Assembly (NCBI RefSeq): GCF_025465995.1
Contig: NZ_JANLNY010000030.1
Coordinates: 186,001-250,000 of the forward strand
Direction: 5' to 3'
DNA length: 64,000 nt
From: Pseudomonas sp. 5P_3.1_Bac2
GTDB lineage: Bacteria; Pseudomonadota; Gammaproteobacteria; Pseudomonadales; Pseudomonadaceae
Position 1 is the stretch's first letter, and every line of letters begins with the position of its first letter. Positions 36,989 through 44,899 of the stretch are shown piece after piece. Below the pieces are notes generated by a model, which did not search any database, had not been told where the DNA came from, and worked only from the letters and a program-made list of their open reading frames with translations. Position numbers and translations under genes: made by a program.

Positions 36989-37354
36989 ATGTGCGAAACC
37001 CCAGCCACCCCTGAGCCCAGCCCCAGCAAACCTTGGTTTGTCTACTTGGTGCGCGCGGCCAACGGCGCCCTCTACTGCGGCATCAGCGACGACGCCCATA
37101 AACGCTTCGCCAAACACCAAAGCGGCAAAGGCGCCCGCTTCTTCCACTCAAGCCCGGCCCAAGCCCTGGTCTATATCGAACCCTGCCCCGACAAAAGCAC
37201 GGCACTGCGCCGTGAACGGGCGATTAAGAAGATGGGCAAGGCGAGTAAGGAGGCGTTGGTGGTGGGGTATGAAAAAGCCCCGGCTAGGTCTGGGGTAGTG
37301 AGGGGGGATAAGGCTGGTATCGACCAAGAGCGGTCATTAATCCCAACTGGTTGA
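36989..37354 (+). CDS. GIY-YIG nuclease-superfamily protein (YhbQ/UPF0213 type)
   Basis: 121 residues; the GIY-YIG fold begins PWFVYLVRAANGALYCGISD (residues 14-33) and continues KRFAKHQSGKGARFF and the ALRRERAIKKM helix. The catalytic arginine and glutamate of the family appear in KRFAKH and RRERAI. These small proteins are chromosomal and of uncertain DNA-related function. ATG at 36989 chosen over 36947 to give the usual short N-terminus. A poorly conserved C-terminal tail (about 25 residues) runs into the island border. Confidence 0.85.
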   Translation: MCETPATPEPSPSKPWFVYLVRAANGALYCGISDDAHKRFAKHQSGKGARFFHSSPAQALVYIEPCPDKSTALRRERAIKKMGKASKEALVVGYEKAPARSGVVRGDKAGIDQERSLIPTG

Positions 37355-37684
37355 CATAGTGGGGTGCACCTCGATGGCACCGGGTGTTTTTGAGCAGCCA
37401 GCGGAGCACCGATGCGATGTTATAGAGCTCGCTTACGACGTGATCGCGTAAGTTGGCGGTGCCTTCGGGTTATAAGTGAGGGCCGCACGAACTTCCTAGG
37501 ACTCCACTCCACCGCAGTACGTGATGCACGGCTGATTTCCCAACATCTGATGGCCGGTCACGGAGTTTTACGTTACCTTTTGATGGCATGAGGCCATGTT
37601 CACAGCGGACGCACTTCCACGGCTCGGGCCAATAGCTCCTTGCCGGTACCGTTCCTGAGAATTCATTTCGTGATAGGAACGACC
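37355..37684. other. Gene-free left border of the low-GC island
   Basis: 330 bases with no supported gene. Composition changes here from GC-rich core to mixed. A 6-base inverted repeat, CTTACG...CGTAAG, lies near 37431-37452. I see no tRNA, integrase or long direct repeat shared with the right border. Confidence 0.45.
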
Positions 37685-38728
37685 ATGTCAGGCGGCGAAA
37701 CCGAAAAAATTGCGAGGCTCGCGGAGCTCGTTTCCAACGACATTTTCAATTTCTTCAGGTGGAAGAGAGAAGGGCCCGTTAGCCTCAACTTCTGCTGTGT
37801 GAAGCAGGAGACTCACGCGCCCTTGAAGAGGTCAGAGCACACGCACCCGGCTGACGTGGTGTTCAAGTACGCAGATCCTTACCTGAACAAGGTCATCTAT
37901 CTTCATACCGATTTGAAAAGCTATGCGGTTGGCTCCATCACGCTGGACTCGATCAAGAAGGCCCTGAAGTCTCTGGGCAAGACCATCGACTGTGCCCGTG
38001 CTTCGGCGGAATGGCAGACTCGCTACCATTTAGCCAAGCGTGAGAAGTATGAAATTCGTGGGATGCTATTCGTCTTTAACCACGATGATGAGTACGACAA
38101 GAATTTCTACGATCACTTCAAGGATTACAAAGGTGAGAATCTGCACATCAAAGATTCTCAACAGGTTCATATCGTCGAACCTTCATTGATCAATTACCTG
38201 AAGACGCTGCAGCTCGATGTAAACACCCTCAGAGCAGAAGGGAAATTCCCGAAGGAGAATTACACCTTCTATTACCCTGACCTCGTCTTGCACAAGGCCA
38301 GTGGCGAGTACTGGGATCGTGCGGCAACCGCAGAGCTGATCGCCTCGCCGTATATGATCATTCACCACAAAGAGGTGATGTCGTACTGCGAGAAAGCCAA
38401 AGACGTGACTGAAACGTATAGAGAAGGCTATCTGATCTATTATCGCCGCGATGGCAGCTCCGAGATCGAGTTCAGATACCTTTTTGACGCGTTGTCTAGG
38501 TTCCAAATTCTTAACGCCAACAAGGACTTGAAGATCCGAATCAGGGTTGCCAATCGCTACCATCACAGCAGCATCCTCAGCAATTTCAATGCTGCCATTA
38601 ATAGCTATGTGACCGAGTGGGGCGAAGACGAAAACCGCAAGCGGAAATTGCAGGCGATCGAACTGGAAGTCGTAAATCACGCGATTCCAAACTATAAGCC
38701 CGAAGTAATCGGATGGGAGCGAGACTGA
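37685..38728 (+). CDS. Island protein A: predicted PD-(D/E)xK nuclease-like, unknown
   Basis: 347 residues from MSGGETEKIARLAELVSNDI; AGGAA lies 5 bases before this ATG, preferred over an in-frame start at 37640. Not matched to a known family by eye. E14 in an N-terminal helix, D57 in HPADVVFKY and D76-L-K78 in IYLHTDLKSYAVGS have the order and spacing of a PD-(D/E)xK nuclease core. The rest is mixed alpha/beta, ending NYKPEVIGWERD. Lower GC (about 37-57% in sampled lines) and AGA/AGG codons set it apart from its neighbours. First of three tightly coupled genes; the next begins 1 base after its stop. A DNA-targeting defence role is inferred. Confidence 0.7.
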   Translation: MSGGETEKIARLAELVSNDIFNFFRWKREGPVSLNFCCVKQETHAPLKRSEHTHPADVVFKYADPYLNKVIYLHTDLKSYAVGSITLDSIKKALKSLGKTIDCARASAEWQTRYHLAKREKYEIRGMLFVFNHDDEYDKNFYDHFKDYKGENLHIKDSQQVHIVEPSLINYLKTLQLDVNTLRAEGKFPKENYTFYYPDLVLHKASGEYWDRAATAELIASPYMIIHHKEVMSYCEKAKDVTETYREGYLIYYRRDGSSEIEFRYLFDALSRFQILNANKDLKIRIRVANRYHHSSILSNFNAAINSYVTEWGEDENRKRKLQAIELEVVNHAIPNYKPEVIGWERD

Positions 38729-38729
38729 C

Positions 38730-39908
38730 ATGAGAATGGGTAGTTTGTACTTTGCATCTGACAAAGCGATCTACGATGCTCTCACGCAGCGAAGCCTGAC
38801 GAGCGCTGAGCTCAGGAAGGTCTTCCTCACAAGAGGGATCGTGATCTCCAATGAATCGGACAAAAAATTCCTAGCCAATCGATTCAGTGCCCTATTCCAT
38901 GATTACTACGACTATCGAAACCTGTCCCTCTTGGTGGGTGGGCGTGACAGTCGTGAGAAAACCACCAATGTGCTCGTCACGACAGCGGTCACTAAAGGCC
39001 AGTTGACCGACGCTCTCACCTCCGTCAAGGAATGGCTGGTGGATGACCAGCATGAGCAGGCTGAGGTGGCGGTCCATGGTGATCAACTCAAGCTCACAGT
39101 TAAATACCAAAAGCTTGATCTGAGTCAGGCAGAGTTCCGCCAGGTGGTTGAGAAGACGGCGGAGGTGACCCTTGAGAAGCAGGGCAGTGGCTGGAAGATC
39201 ACTGGCCCCATGAACGACAAGTTCAAGGACATTACAGATCAGTTGTATTCCCAGATCGAGATCGTCACTGATCAGGATGTGGCGACCCGAACCATTTCCT
39301 TGGAGGCGATCCCTGATGCGGGCATTAGAACGAATTTCCTTCGCAGCTTGATCCGCAATCTTAAGGACATGGAGGTGGTCGATGTTGTCGACGTCTCCAT
39401 GTTCAATCCTAAAGACCAAGAAGATGATGACCTTGATCTCAGTGACGATGCGTTGGTGATCGAGGATTCGATTGAGGTTGAGTCAGACGGTGAGGGTGAG
39501 GAGGGAGAGGATGGCGACCCTGAAGTCGAACTGGCCAGGCCGCAGCCTGAAGCCAGGATTCACAAGATCATCCGCATCGATAAGGCGTCCCTGAAAGGTA
39601 AGGGGGTCTTGGAGTCGACGCAGTTGCTTGAGCTTGAAGGCCACGGGTTCTATATGTGGAAGATTCGATGGAAAGCTCGTGAGAAGCTCGTTGGGTCTGA
39701 GCTAGTCCTGTTTGAGGCGCAATTTGGTAACCAGGCTAAGTACTGCGATTTCTCTTACATCGTCAAAGGTGTCTACAACTATAACAACGGGAAATACGCC
39801 AAAAACCTGGTACGTGCCGAGCCAGTGTTCGAGAAGAGGCTCAAGATCCGCTTGGAGGAGGCGGCGCAGAAGACCTTGGATGAAATCGAAAGGAGTCTGA
39901 AAATATGA
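38730..39908 (+). CDS. Island protein B: unknown, with central acidic linker
   Basis: 392 residues (or 390 from a second ATG at 38736). No recognised family. The N-terminus (residues 5-60; DKAIYDALTQRSLTSAELRK, then ANRFSALFHDYYDYRNL) looks helical and may be a winged-helix or recognition domain. Residues 229-266 form a very acidic stretch with about two thirds D/E, probably a flexible linker or DNA mimic. The C-terminal part (about 275-392) is alpha/beta, with GHGFYMWKIRWKAREK and a basic helix at the end. Overlaps the next gene as ATGA. Probably acts in a complex with A and C. Confidence 0.65.
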   Translation: MRMGSLYFASDKAIYDALTQRSLTSAELRKVFLTRGIVISNESDKKFLANRFSALFHDYYDYRNLSLLVGGRDSREKTTNVLVTTAVTKGQLTDALTSVKEWLVDDQHEQAEVAVHGDQLKLTVKYQKLDLSQAEFRQVVEKTAEVTLEKQGSGWKITGPMNDKFKDITDQLYSQIEIVTDQDVATRTISLEAIPDAGIRTNFLRSLIRNLKDMEVVDVVDVSMFNPKDQEDDDLDLSDDALVIEDSIEVESDGEGEEGEDGDPEVELARPQPEARIHKIIRIDKASLKGKGVLESTQLLELEGHGFYMWKIRWKAREKLVGSELVLFEAQFGNQAKYCDFSYIVKGVYNYNNGKYAKNLVRAEPVFEKRLKIRLEEAAQKTLDEIERSLKI

Positions 39909-40591
39909 AGTCAAAGCGGCTGAAACTTTGGGTTCTGACCGCTCGCATAGACTTTCAGACACTAGTGCATGGGCTTCGACAGCAGCCATTCAACAACCAA
40001 AACCGGATCGGTGTCGAGGCTATTGAGATCTTGGATGGCAAGGCCACCTTTCGGTACCACGAGCAGCGGGATATCACCCAGTCGTTCACGAACCCTCTGG
40101 GCGAAACCGTCGAGTCCAGTTACTCCACGTTCATCAGCTTTGATATGGTGTTTGAAATGCTTGGGTCGGATCGTTATTCGATCTGCATGGGATCGCCACC
40201 GAAGGATCTGAAGCCGTTCGTGGAGCTTATCCGAGTGGCAACTGGGAGGAGCTTCGCGCTGGAGGTCGTGAAACTGGACATCTCTACGGTCTATCAGCAA
40301 CTCAAGGCTGATAAGCGCTTCATGCGCGTCATGGCTAAACGGATCGTTTCTGGTGCGGTGACGTTTGATATCGAGAGCAGCTACCGGGTCGATATTGCAT
40401 CGACGGGGAATGCGATGACTAAGTTGTTGGAGATCACAGGTGGCCGCGTTGCACCGATCGACAAGATAAAAATCGTATACACGTACGACTCAAGGCCTGT
40501 TCAAATTGAGCTTTCGCGCTCAGGTTCGATTGCCGTGTCCTGGGATGATGAGGAACACCTTCATCTTCTGACGGGACTCTTGATCCGTTAG
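39905..40591 (+). CDS. Island protein C: unknown
   Basis: 228 residues; the start overlaps gene B's stop by 4 bases, so it is translationally coupled. No family recognised. It looks soluble and alpha/beta: KRLKLWVLTARIDFQTLVHG, then STFISFDMVFEMLGSDRYSI, then a C-terminal beta-rich end with VYTYDSRPVQIELSRSGSIA. No catalytic motif is evident; it could be a sensor or scaffold. It closes the three-gene island. Low GC and codon usage match A and B, supporting acquisition as one unit. Confidence 0.65.
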   Translation: MKSKRLKLWVLTARIDFQTLVHGLRQQPFNNQNRIGVEAIEILDGKATFRYHEQRDITQSFTNPLGETVESSYSTFISFDMVFEMLGSDRYSICMGSPPKDLKPFVELIRVATGRSFALEVVKLDISTVYQQLKADKRFMRVMAKRIVSGAVTFDIESSYRVDIASTGNAMTKLLEITGGRVAPIDKIKIVYTYDSRPVQIELSRSGSIAVSWDDEEHLHLLTGLLIR

Positions 40592-41016
40592 ATAGGCTGA
40601 GATTACGAGAAGTTGTGCGGGATGGGTCAATCTTACCTCCACTGGCTCGGTGTTTGGGGGCGCTCATACATCCGACTCCACCCGTTACATTTAGACTGCC
40701 TTTAACCAGAAGGGCGCTAATTTAAATTCTCCAGTCCCCCCTAGTAGCCGTTTGCTGCCAGTCATGATTGGAAAGCGACTAACTAAATTCGAAGCCCCTC
40801 GGCTCAAACCGAATACACGTGGCTGGTTAGTTCAAGTGAAGTCCTTCACTCGGTAGTCTGTAAGTAAGGTGGATTTGCCATTCAGGATGAGTTTCGAGTG
40901 GCTGGCGCAAACGGGACCACCGCGAAACAAATTCGCCGCTGTCCTAACCCTATGCCAAACTCCCTAAGCCAGTAACCACTTGGCCTCCAGCACTTACACA
41001 ACGGATGGTTAGCGCT
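40592..41016. other. Gene-free right border of the island, with structured DNA
   Basis: 425 bases without a supported gene. Contains nested inverted repeats at 40778-40831 and a 7-base hairpin at 40835-40850. No tRNA or recombinase remnant is recognised. Confidence 0.45.
40778..40850. repeat. Nested inverted repeats and adjacent hairpin
   Basis: ACTAAC (40778) pairs with GTTAGT (40826-40831); inside, ATTCG (40787) pairs with CGAAT (40810), and AGCC with GGCT around a 4-base loop. Four bases on, AGTGAAG-TC-CTTCACT is a perfect hairpin. It could be a folded recombination site, terminator or small RNA; spacing does not fit an integron attC well. Confidence 0.4.
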
Positions 41017-41952
41017 ATGGATGATCTGATTCTGCACCATTACCCCACCTCGCCCTTTGCCGAGAAGGCGCGGTTGATGTTTGGTTTTAAGCAGTTGGCT
41101 TGGCGTTCGGTGGTGATTCCGGCGGTGATGCCGAAGCCGGACTTGCTGGCGTTAACCGGGGGCTATCGCAAGACGCCGGTGTTGCAAATCGGTGCCGATA
41201 TTTATTGCGACACTTCCTTGATTGCGCGCCGCTTGGATCAGCAAAAGTGCACGCCGGCGCTGATCCCTGAGGGACAGTCGTTAAACGTCTTGAGCTTTGC
41301 GCAGTGGGCTGACAGCCAGGTGTTTTTAACGGCGGTGAGTTTGGCCTTTGCTCCGGATGCGGTGGAGGCGCGCTTTGGCCAGTTGCCGGCGGACTTTGTG
41401 CAGGGTTTTATTCGCGATCGGGCGGCGTTGTTCAGTGGTGGTACGGCCAGCCGCGTGCCATTGAATGTGGCGCAGCAGCAGTGGCCTACATTAATGACAC
41501 GCTTGGAGCAGCAATTGCAGCAGCGCCCCGGTGAGTTTCTGTTTGGCAGTGTCAGCTTGGCCGACCTGGCCTTGGCCCACCCGTTATGGTTCTTGCGCGC
41601 TACGCCGGTAACGGCGCCTTGGGTTGATATTTATCCGACGGTGGCGCAGTGGTTGGATCGGGTGTTGGCTTTGGGCTATGGCCAGCCCTCGGTGTATAGC
41701 GCCGAGCAGGCTCTCGCTGTGGCTAAGGCGGCGACGCCCGCGCCGTTGCCTACTGCCGCGCAGCTTGTGTTCAATGGCTTAGCAGTGGGCCGGCAAGTGA
41801 GTGTGGCGGCGCTGGATTACGGGGTTGATCCGGTGGTGGGCGAGCTGCTGTACAGCAGCGCGGAGGAGTTGATTGTGCGCCGCGAAGACCCTCGCGCCGG
41901 TGTGTTGCATGTGCACTTTCCGCGTTTGGGGTTTGCCCTGACGGCGGTTTAG
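41017..41952 (+). CDS. Glutathione S-transferase-family protein with C-terminal extension
   Basis: 311 residues from MDDLILHHYPTSPFAEKARL; GGATGG lies 8 bases upstream, and a start at 41005 would add only four residues. Residues 1-75 are a thioredoxin-like GST N-domain (SPFAEKARLMF, KTPVLQIGADIYCDTSLIAR), followed by a helical C-domain to about 220. An extra 90 residues (beta-rich, LDYGVDPVVGELLYSSAEEL) make it longer than ordinary GSTs of 200-230. Normal GC returns here, marking the right side of the island. Substrate unknown. Confidence 0.85.
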   Translation: MDDLILHHYPTSPFAEKARLMFGFKQLAWRSVVIPAVMPKPDLLALTGGYRKTPVLQIGADIYCDTSLIARRLDQQKCTPALIPEGQSLNVLSFAQWADSQVFLTAVSLAFAPDAVEARFGQLPADFVQGFIRDRAALFSGGTASRVPLNVAQQQWPTLMTRLEQQLQQRPGEFLFGSVSLADLALAHPLWFLRATPVTAPWVDIYPTVAQWLDRVLALGYGQPSVYSAEQALAVAKAATPAPLPTAAQLVFNGLAVGRQVSVAALDYGVDPVVGELLYSSAEELIVRREDPRAGVLHVHFPRLGFALTAV

Positions 41953-41967
41953 CGCGGTGGTGCGCGG

Positions 41968-42285
41968 CTAATAGGCAGCGCGCATCGCCGTGGGGTTATA
42001 GCCGTGGATCAGCTTGCCGTTGATCTGTAGCAGCGGTATGCCGTTGCCGCCGAGGGCTTTGTACTGCGCGGCGCCTGCGGCATCGCGCTCAATATCAATC
42101 TCTTGGTAGGGCACGCCATCACTGCTCAGTTGCTGGCGCGCTTTGGCGCAGTAGCCACACCACTGCGTGGCATACAGCACCACCTGCGGCGTGCCACGCA
42201 CAGCGGCGGGTTGCAGCCAGAATTTGACGGTGGGCCAGTGCTGATACAGCGCACCGAGGATCACCAATAAAGCCAGTTTTTTCAC
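41968..42285 (-). CDS. Membrane-anchored glutaredoxin-like protein
   Basis: 105 residues from a GTG start. A hydrophobic N-terminus (KLALLVILGALYQHWPTV) is followed by a glutaredoxin domain with active site WCGYCAKA and the cis-proline region GGNGIPLLQINGKLIHGY. It would reduce disulfides or glutathione mixed disulfides at the membrane. Convergent with the GST gene, 15 bases apart. Confidence 0.85.
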   Translation of the reverse strand: MKKLALLVILGALYQHWPTVKFWLQPAAVRGTPQVVLYATQWCGYCAKARQQLSSDGVPYQEIDIERDAAGAAQYKALGGNGIPLLQINGKLIHGYNPTAMRAAY

Positions 42286-42739
42286 AGGCAGCCCTGTCGT
42301 AGGTGGATAACGCAGCAGCTATAGCAGGGGCCGCTAATACACGCTGCGCCTTGGTTCGCAGCCTGAGCGATTTATCCACAGGCGCAACGCGCGGCAGGGG
42401 TTGTTGGCCGCGGTCAGTAAAGCGTCCATAGCACCGGGGCATGCTTGTGCATGCGTCTTGGAGGCGATTCCCTGAAGTGGCTGCCAATAGCAGCGCAGCA
42501 GGTCTTGGCGCCGTTGTTCATCCATTCGCGCGCGCTCTTCGACCGCAGTGGCGGCGTCTCTGGTTGGGCCATAGCGCCACTCTTTGGGCCGCTAATGTCT
42601 TAGCGCATGGGCTTTAACCCTGGGTAAATTGTTTGACCGACGGTAGTGATGATGGGGATTGTCTGATTGTTGAGTTATTGGTGGCGAGTAGGCTGGCAGG
42701 TGCTGGAACTAACCCTGTTGGTCGCCAAGGAAGCTCGCC
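42286..42739. other. Gene-free stretch before PI-PLC gene
   Basis: 454 bases. A minus-strand frame of 63 codons (42334-42525) with a GAAGAG-like site exists but has no recognisable family and is not called. The AT-rich part near 42620-42690 is probably the PI-PLC promoter. Confidence 0.4.
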
Positions 42740-43807
42740 ATGACACTGCCCAAACCAACCAGCCGTCGCTGTGGATTACTGCTGTTGCTGATGTGTTGCC
42801 TGCCGGCCTTTGCCCATAACGACCCCGGCTATTTTCACGACAGCAGCGATCTGCCGGCGCAGAGTGACTGGATGCTGGCGTTCGATAACAACCAGCCGCT
42901 GCGCACCTTTAGCCTGCCGGGCAGCCATGACTCCGGCGCAACCGTCGGCGGGCCTATCGTGGCTACGCAAACCCTGTCGATCCGGCAGCAGTTGGAGGCT
43001 GGCGTGCGTTTTCTCGATATTCGCCTGCGCGCCACCGGCGACTCCTTGGCCATTCACCACAGCTTGGTGTTCCAGAAGCTGATGTTCGGTGATGTGCTCA
43101 ATGCGGTGCAGGATTTTCTCGCCGGGCATCCCGGTGAAACCGTGCTGATGCGGGTCAAGGAGGAATATAAAGCGCAGAGTGGCAGCCAGCCTTTTGTGCA
43201 GATCTTCCACCGCTACTTCGAGCGTTACCGCCCTATGATCGCCGTGCCCGCGTCGCTGGATGTGCCGCTGGGGCAGGTGAGGGGCAAGCTGGTGTTGCTA
43301 ATTGACTTTGCTGGCGGCAATGACATGGGCATTGCCTATTCATCCGCCACCTTGGCGATTCAGGATGATTACCAGATGAAGACCAATTGGAGCCTGTATG
43401 CGAAGTGGCTCAAGGTCAAAAATCATTTGCTGGCGGCGCAGCAAAACCCCAGGCAGATGCATATCAACTACCTGAGCGCCTCGGGCGGCAGCTTTCCCTA
43501 TTTTGTCGCCAGTGGTCACTCCGACTCGCGCACCGGCGCGCCGCGATTACTCACTGGGCTGGTGACGCTAAAAGCCACGCGTTACCCGGATTTTCCGCGA
43601 GTGGGCTGTTTGGGCGCGTTGTGCAGCATTGCCTTTGAGGGCACGAATATCCTGACCAAGGACTATCTGAACGGGCATGTCGAGCTGACCCAGGTTGGCA
43701 TTGTGGTGGCCGACTTCCCCGGGGCGGGGCTGATTCAGAGTGTGATTGCGCTCAACTTGCGCCTGGCCGCGCAGGGCGGCTGGCAGCGGCACGCGCGCGG
43801 GCTTTAG
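42740..43807 (+). CDS. Secreted phosphatidylinositol-specific phospholipase C-like protein
   Basis: 355 residues with a signal peptide (CGLLLLLMCCLPAFA, cleaved near 25). The PI-PLC X domain follows: LPGSHDSG (H63) and LAIHHSLVF (H106/H107) provide the two catalytic histidines, and GVRFLDIRLRATGD is typical. It would cleave phosphoinositides or related lipids to a cyclic inositol phosphate outside the cytoplasm. Bacterial members include virulence factors and proteins of unknown substrate. AAGGAAG precedes the ATG. Stands alone, convergent with yejK. Confidence 0.87.
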   Translation: MTLPKPTSRRCGLLLLLMCCLPAFAHNDPGYFHDSSDLPAQSDWMLAFDNNQPLRTFSLPGSHDSGATVGGPIVATQTLSIRQQLEAGVRFLDIRLRATGDSLAIHHSLVFQKLMFGDVLNAVQDFLAGHPGETVLMRVKEEYKAQSGSQPFVQIFHRYFERYRPMIAVPASLDVPLGQVRGKLVLLIDFAGGNDMGIAYSSATLAIQDDYQMKTNWSLYAKWLKVKNHLLAAQQNPRQMHINYLSASGGSFPYFVASGHSDSRTGAPRLLTGLVTLKATRYPDFPRVGCLGALCSIAFEGTNILTKDYLNGHVELTQVGIVVADFPGAGLIQSVIALNLRLAAQGGWQRHARGL

Positions 43808-43817
43808 GTGTGGAGCA

Positions 43818-43837
43818 GGGCACGCCGGCGCGTGCCC
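43818..43837. other. GC-rich hairpin between convergent PI-PLC and yejK genes
   Basis: GGGCACG (43818-43824) pairs with CGTGCCC (43831-43837) around a 6-base loop. No T run; possibly a weak bidirectional terminator. Confidence 0.35.
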
Positions 43838-43855
43838 GTTGGCGTTGGCGTTGGC

Positions 43856-44863
43856 TTAGCCTTTGCGGCGTTTCAGTTGATCGACCAACTGCGTCGGCAG
43901 ATTACGAATCACCAAGGTGTCGCTGCTTTCGTCGTACTCGATCTTCGAGCCCAACAGATGAGCTTCAAAGCTGATCGACAGACCTTCGGCGCGGCCGGTG
44001 AAGCGCTGGAACTGGCTTAAGGTGCGCTTATCCGCCGGGATCTCTGGCGACAGGCCGTAGTCCTTGTTGCGGATATGGTCGTAGAAGGCCTTGGGCCGTT
44101 CTTCGTCGATCAGCCCGGAGAGTTCTTCCAGGGTGATTGGCTCGCCCTGCTTGGCCTGGCTGGTGGCGTAGCTGACCAAGGTTTTGGTTTTATCGCGGGC
44201 CTGTTCTTCCGGCAGGTCTTCGCTTTCGACGAAGTCGCTAAAGGCTTTGAGCAGGGTGCGGGTTTCGCCGGGGCCATCGACGCCTTCTTGGCAGCCGATA
44301 AAGTCGCGGAAGTATTCCGAGACCTTCTTGCCGTTCTTACCTTTGATAAACGAGATGTACTGCTTGGAGTTGGCGTTGTTGCGCCACTCGGAGATGTTGA
44401 TCCGCGCGGCCAGGTGCAACTGGGCCAGGTCCAGGTGCTTGGCGGGAGTCACGTCGAGGGCGTCGTTCACTGCCACGCCTTCGCTGTGGTGCAGCAGGGC
44501 AATGGCCAGGTAATCGGTCATGCCTTGCTGGTAGTGGGCGAACAGCACGTGGCCGCCGGTGGAGAGGTTGGATTCCTCCATCAGCTTTTGCAGGTGCTCC
44601 ACCGCTTGGCGGCTAAAGGCGGTGAAGTCCTGACCTTCGTCGAGGTAGTGCTTCAGCCAGCCACTGAACGGATAGGCCCCGGACTCTTCATGGAACAAGC
44701 CCCAGGCTTTGCCTTGCTTGGCGTTGTAGCTTTCGTTGAGGTCAGCGAGCAGGTTCTCGATGGCCTGGGAGGCGCCTAGCTCGGTATCCCTGGCGTGGAG
44801 CACGGCAGGGGTACCATCGGGCTTCTTGTCGATCAGGTGAACGATGCAGTGGCGGATCGGCAT
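43856..44863 (-). CDS. yejK: Nucleoid-associated protein YejK (NdpA)
   Basis: 335 residues, the normal length. The N-terminus MPIRHCIVHLIDKKPDGTPA and middle LFAHYQQGMTDYLAIALLHH are characteristic, as is the C-terminal SISFEAHLLGSKIEYDESSD. It binds DNA in the nucleoid and interacts with topoisomerases in enterics. The ATG has GAGA upstream. Single gene, intact. Confidence 0.93.
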   Translation of the reverse strand: MPIRHCIVHLIDKKPDGTPAVLHARDTELGASQAIENLLADLNESYNAKQGKAWGLFHEESGAYPFSGWLKHYLDEGQDFTAFSRQAVEHLQKLMEESNLSTGGHVLFAHYQQGMTDYLAIALLHHSEGVAVNDALDVTPAKHLDLAQLHLAARINISEWRNNANSKQYISFIKGKNGKKVSEYFRDFIGCQEGVDGPGETRTLLKAFSDFVESEDLPEEQARDKTKTLVSYATSQAKQGEPITLEELSGLIDEERPKAFYDHIRNKDYGLSPEIPADKRTLSQFQRFTGRAEGLSISFEAHLLGSKIEYDESSDTLVIRNLPTQLVDQLKRRKG

Positions 44864-44899
44864 GGTGGTCTCGTGATGCGTAAGCGAAAGGCGGCCATG

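Noticed and set aside
36989..37354. GIY-YIG gene as a homing endonuclease of the island
   Set aside because: It has the GC content and short architecture of chromosomal YhbQ-type proteins and is widespread in core genomes; it is a flank, not cargo.
40778..40831. Integron attC-like element
   Set aside because: End sequences ACTAAC/GTTAGT resemble attC ends, but the two spacers (3 and 11 bases) and inner boxes do not fit, and no integrase is near.
41006..41019. Third LacI-type operator (GTTAGCGCTA) at the GST start
   Set aside because: Only 10 of 12 core bases match, it overlaps the start codon region, and it is far from the regulon; likely chance.
42334..42525. 63-codon minus-strand frame with a GAAGAG-like site
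   Set aside because: No family, no coupling to a neighbour, and adjacent frames are equally open; not enough to call a gene.
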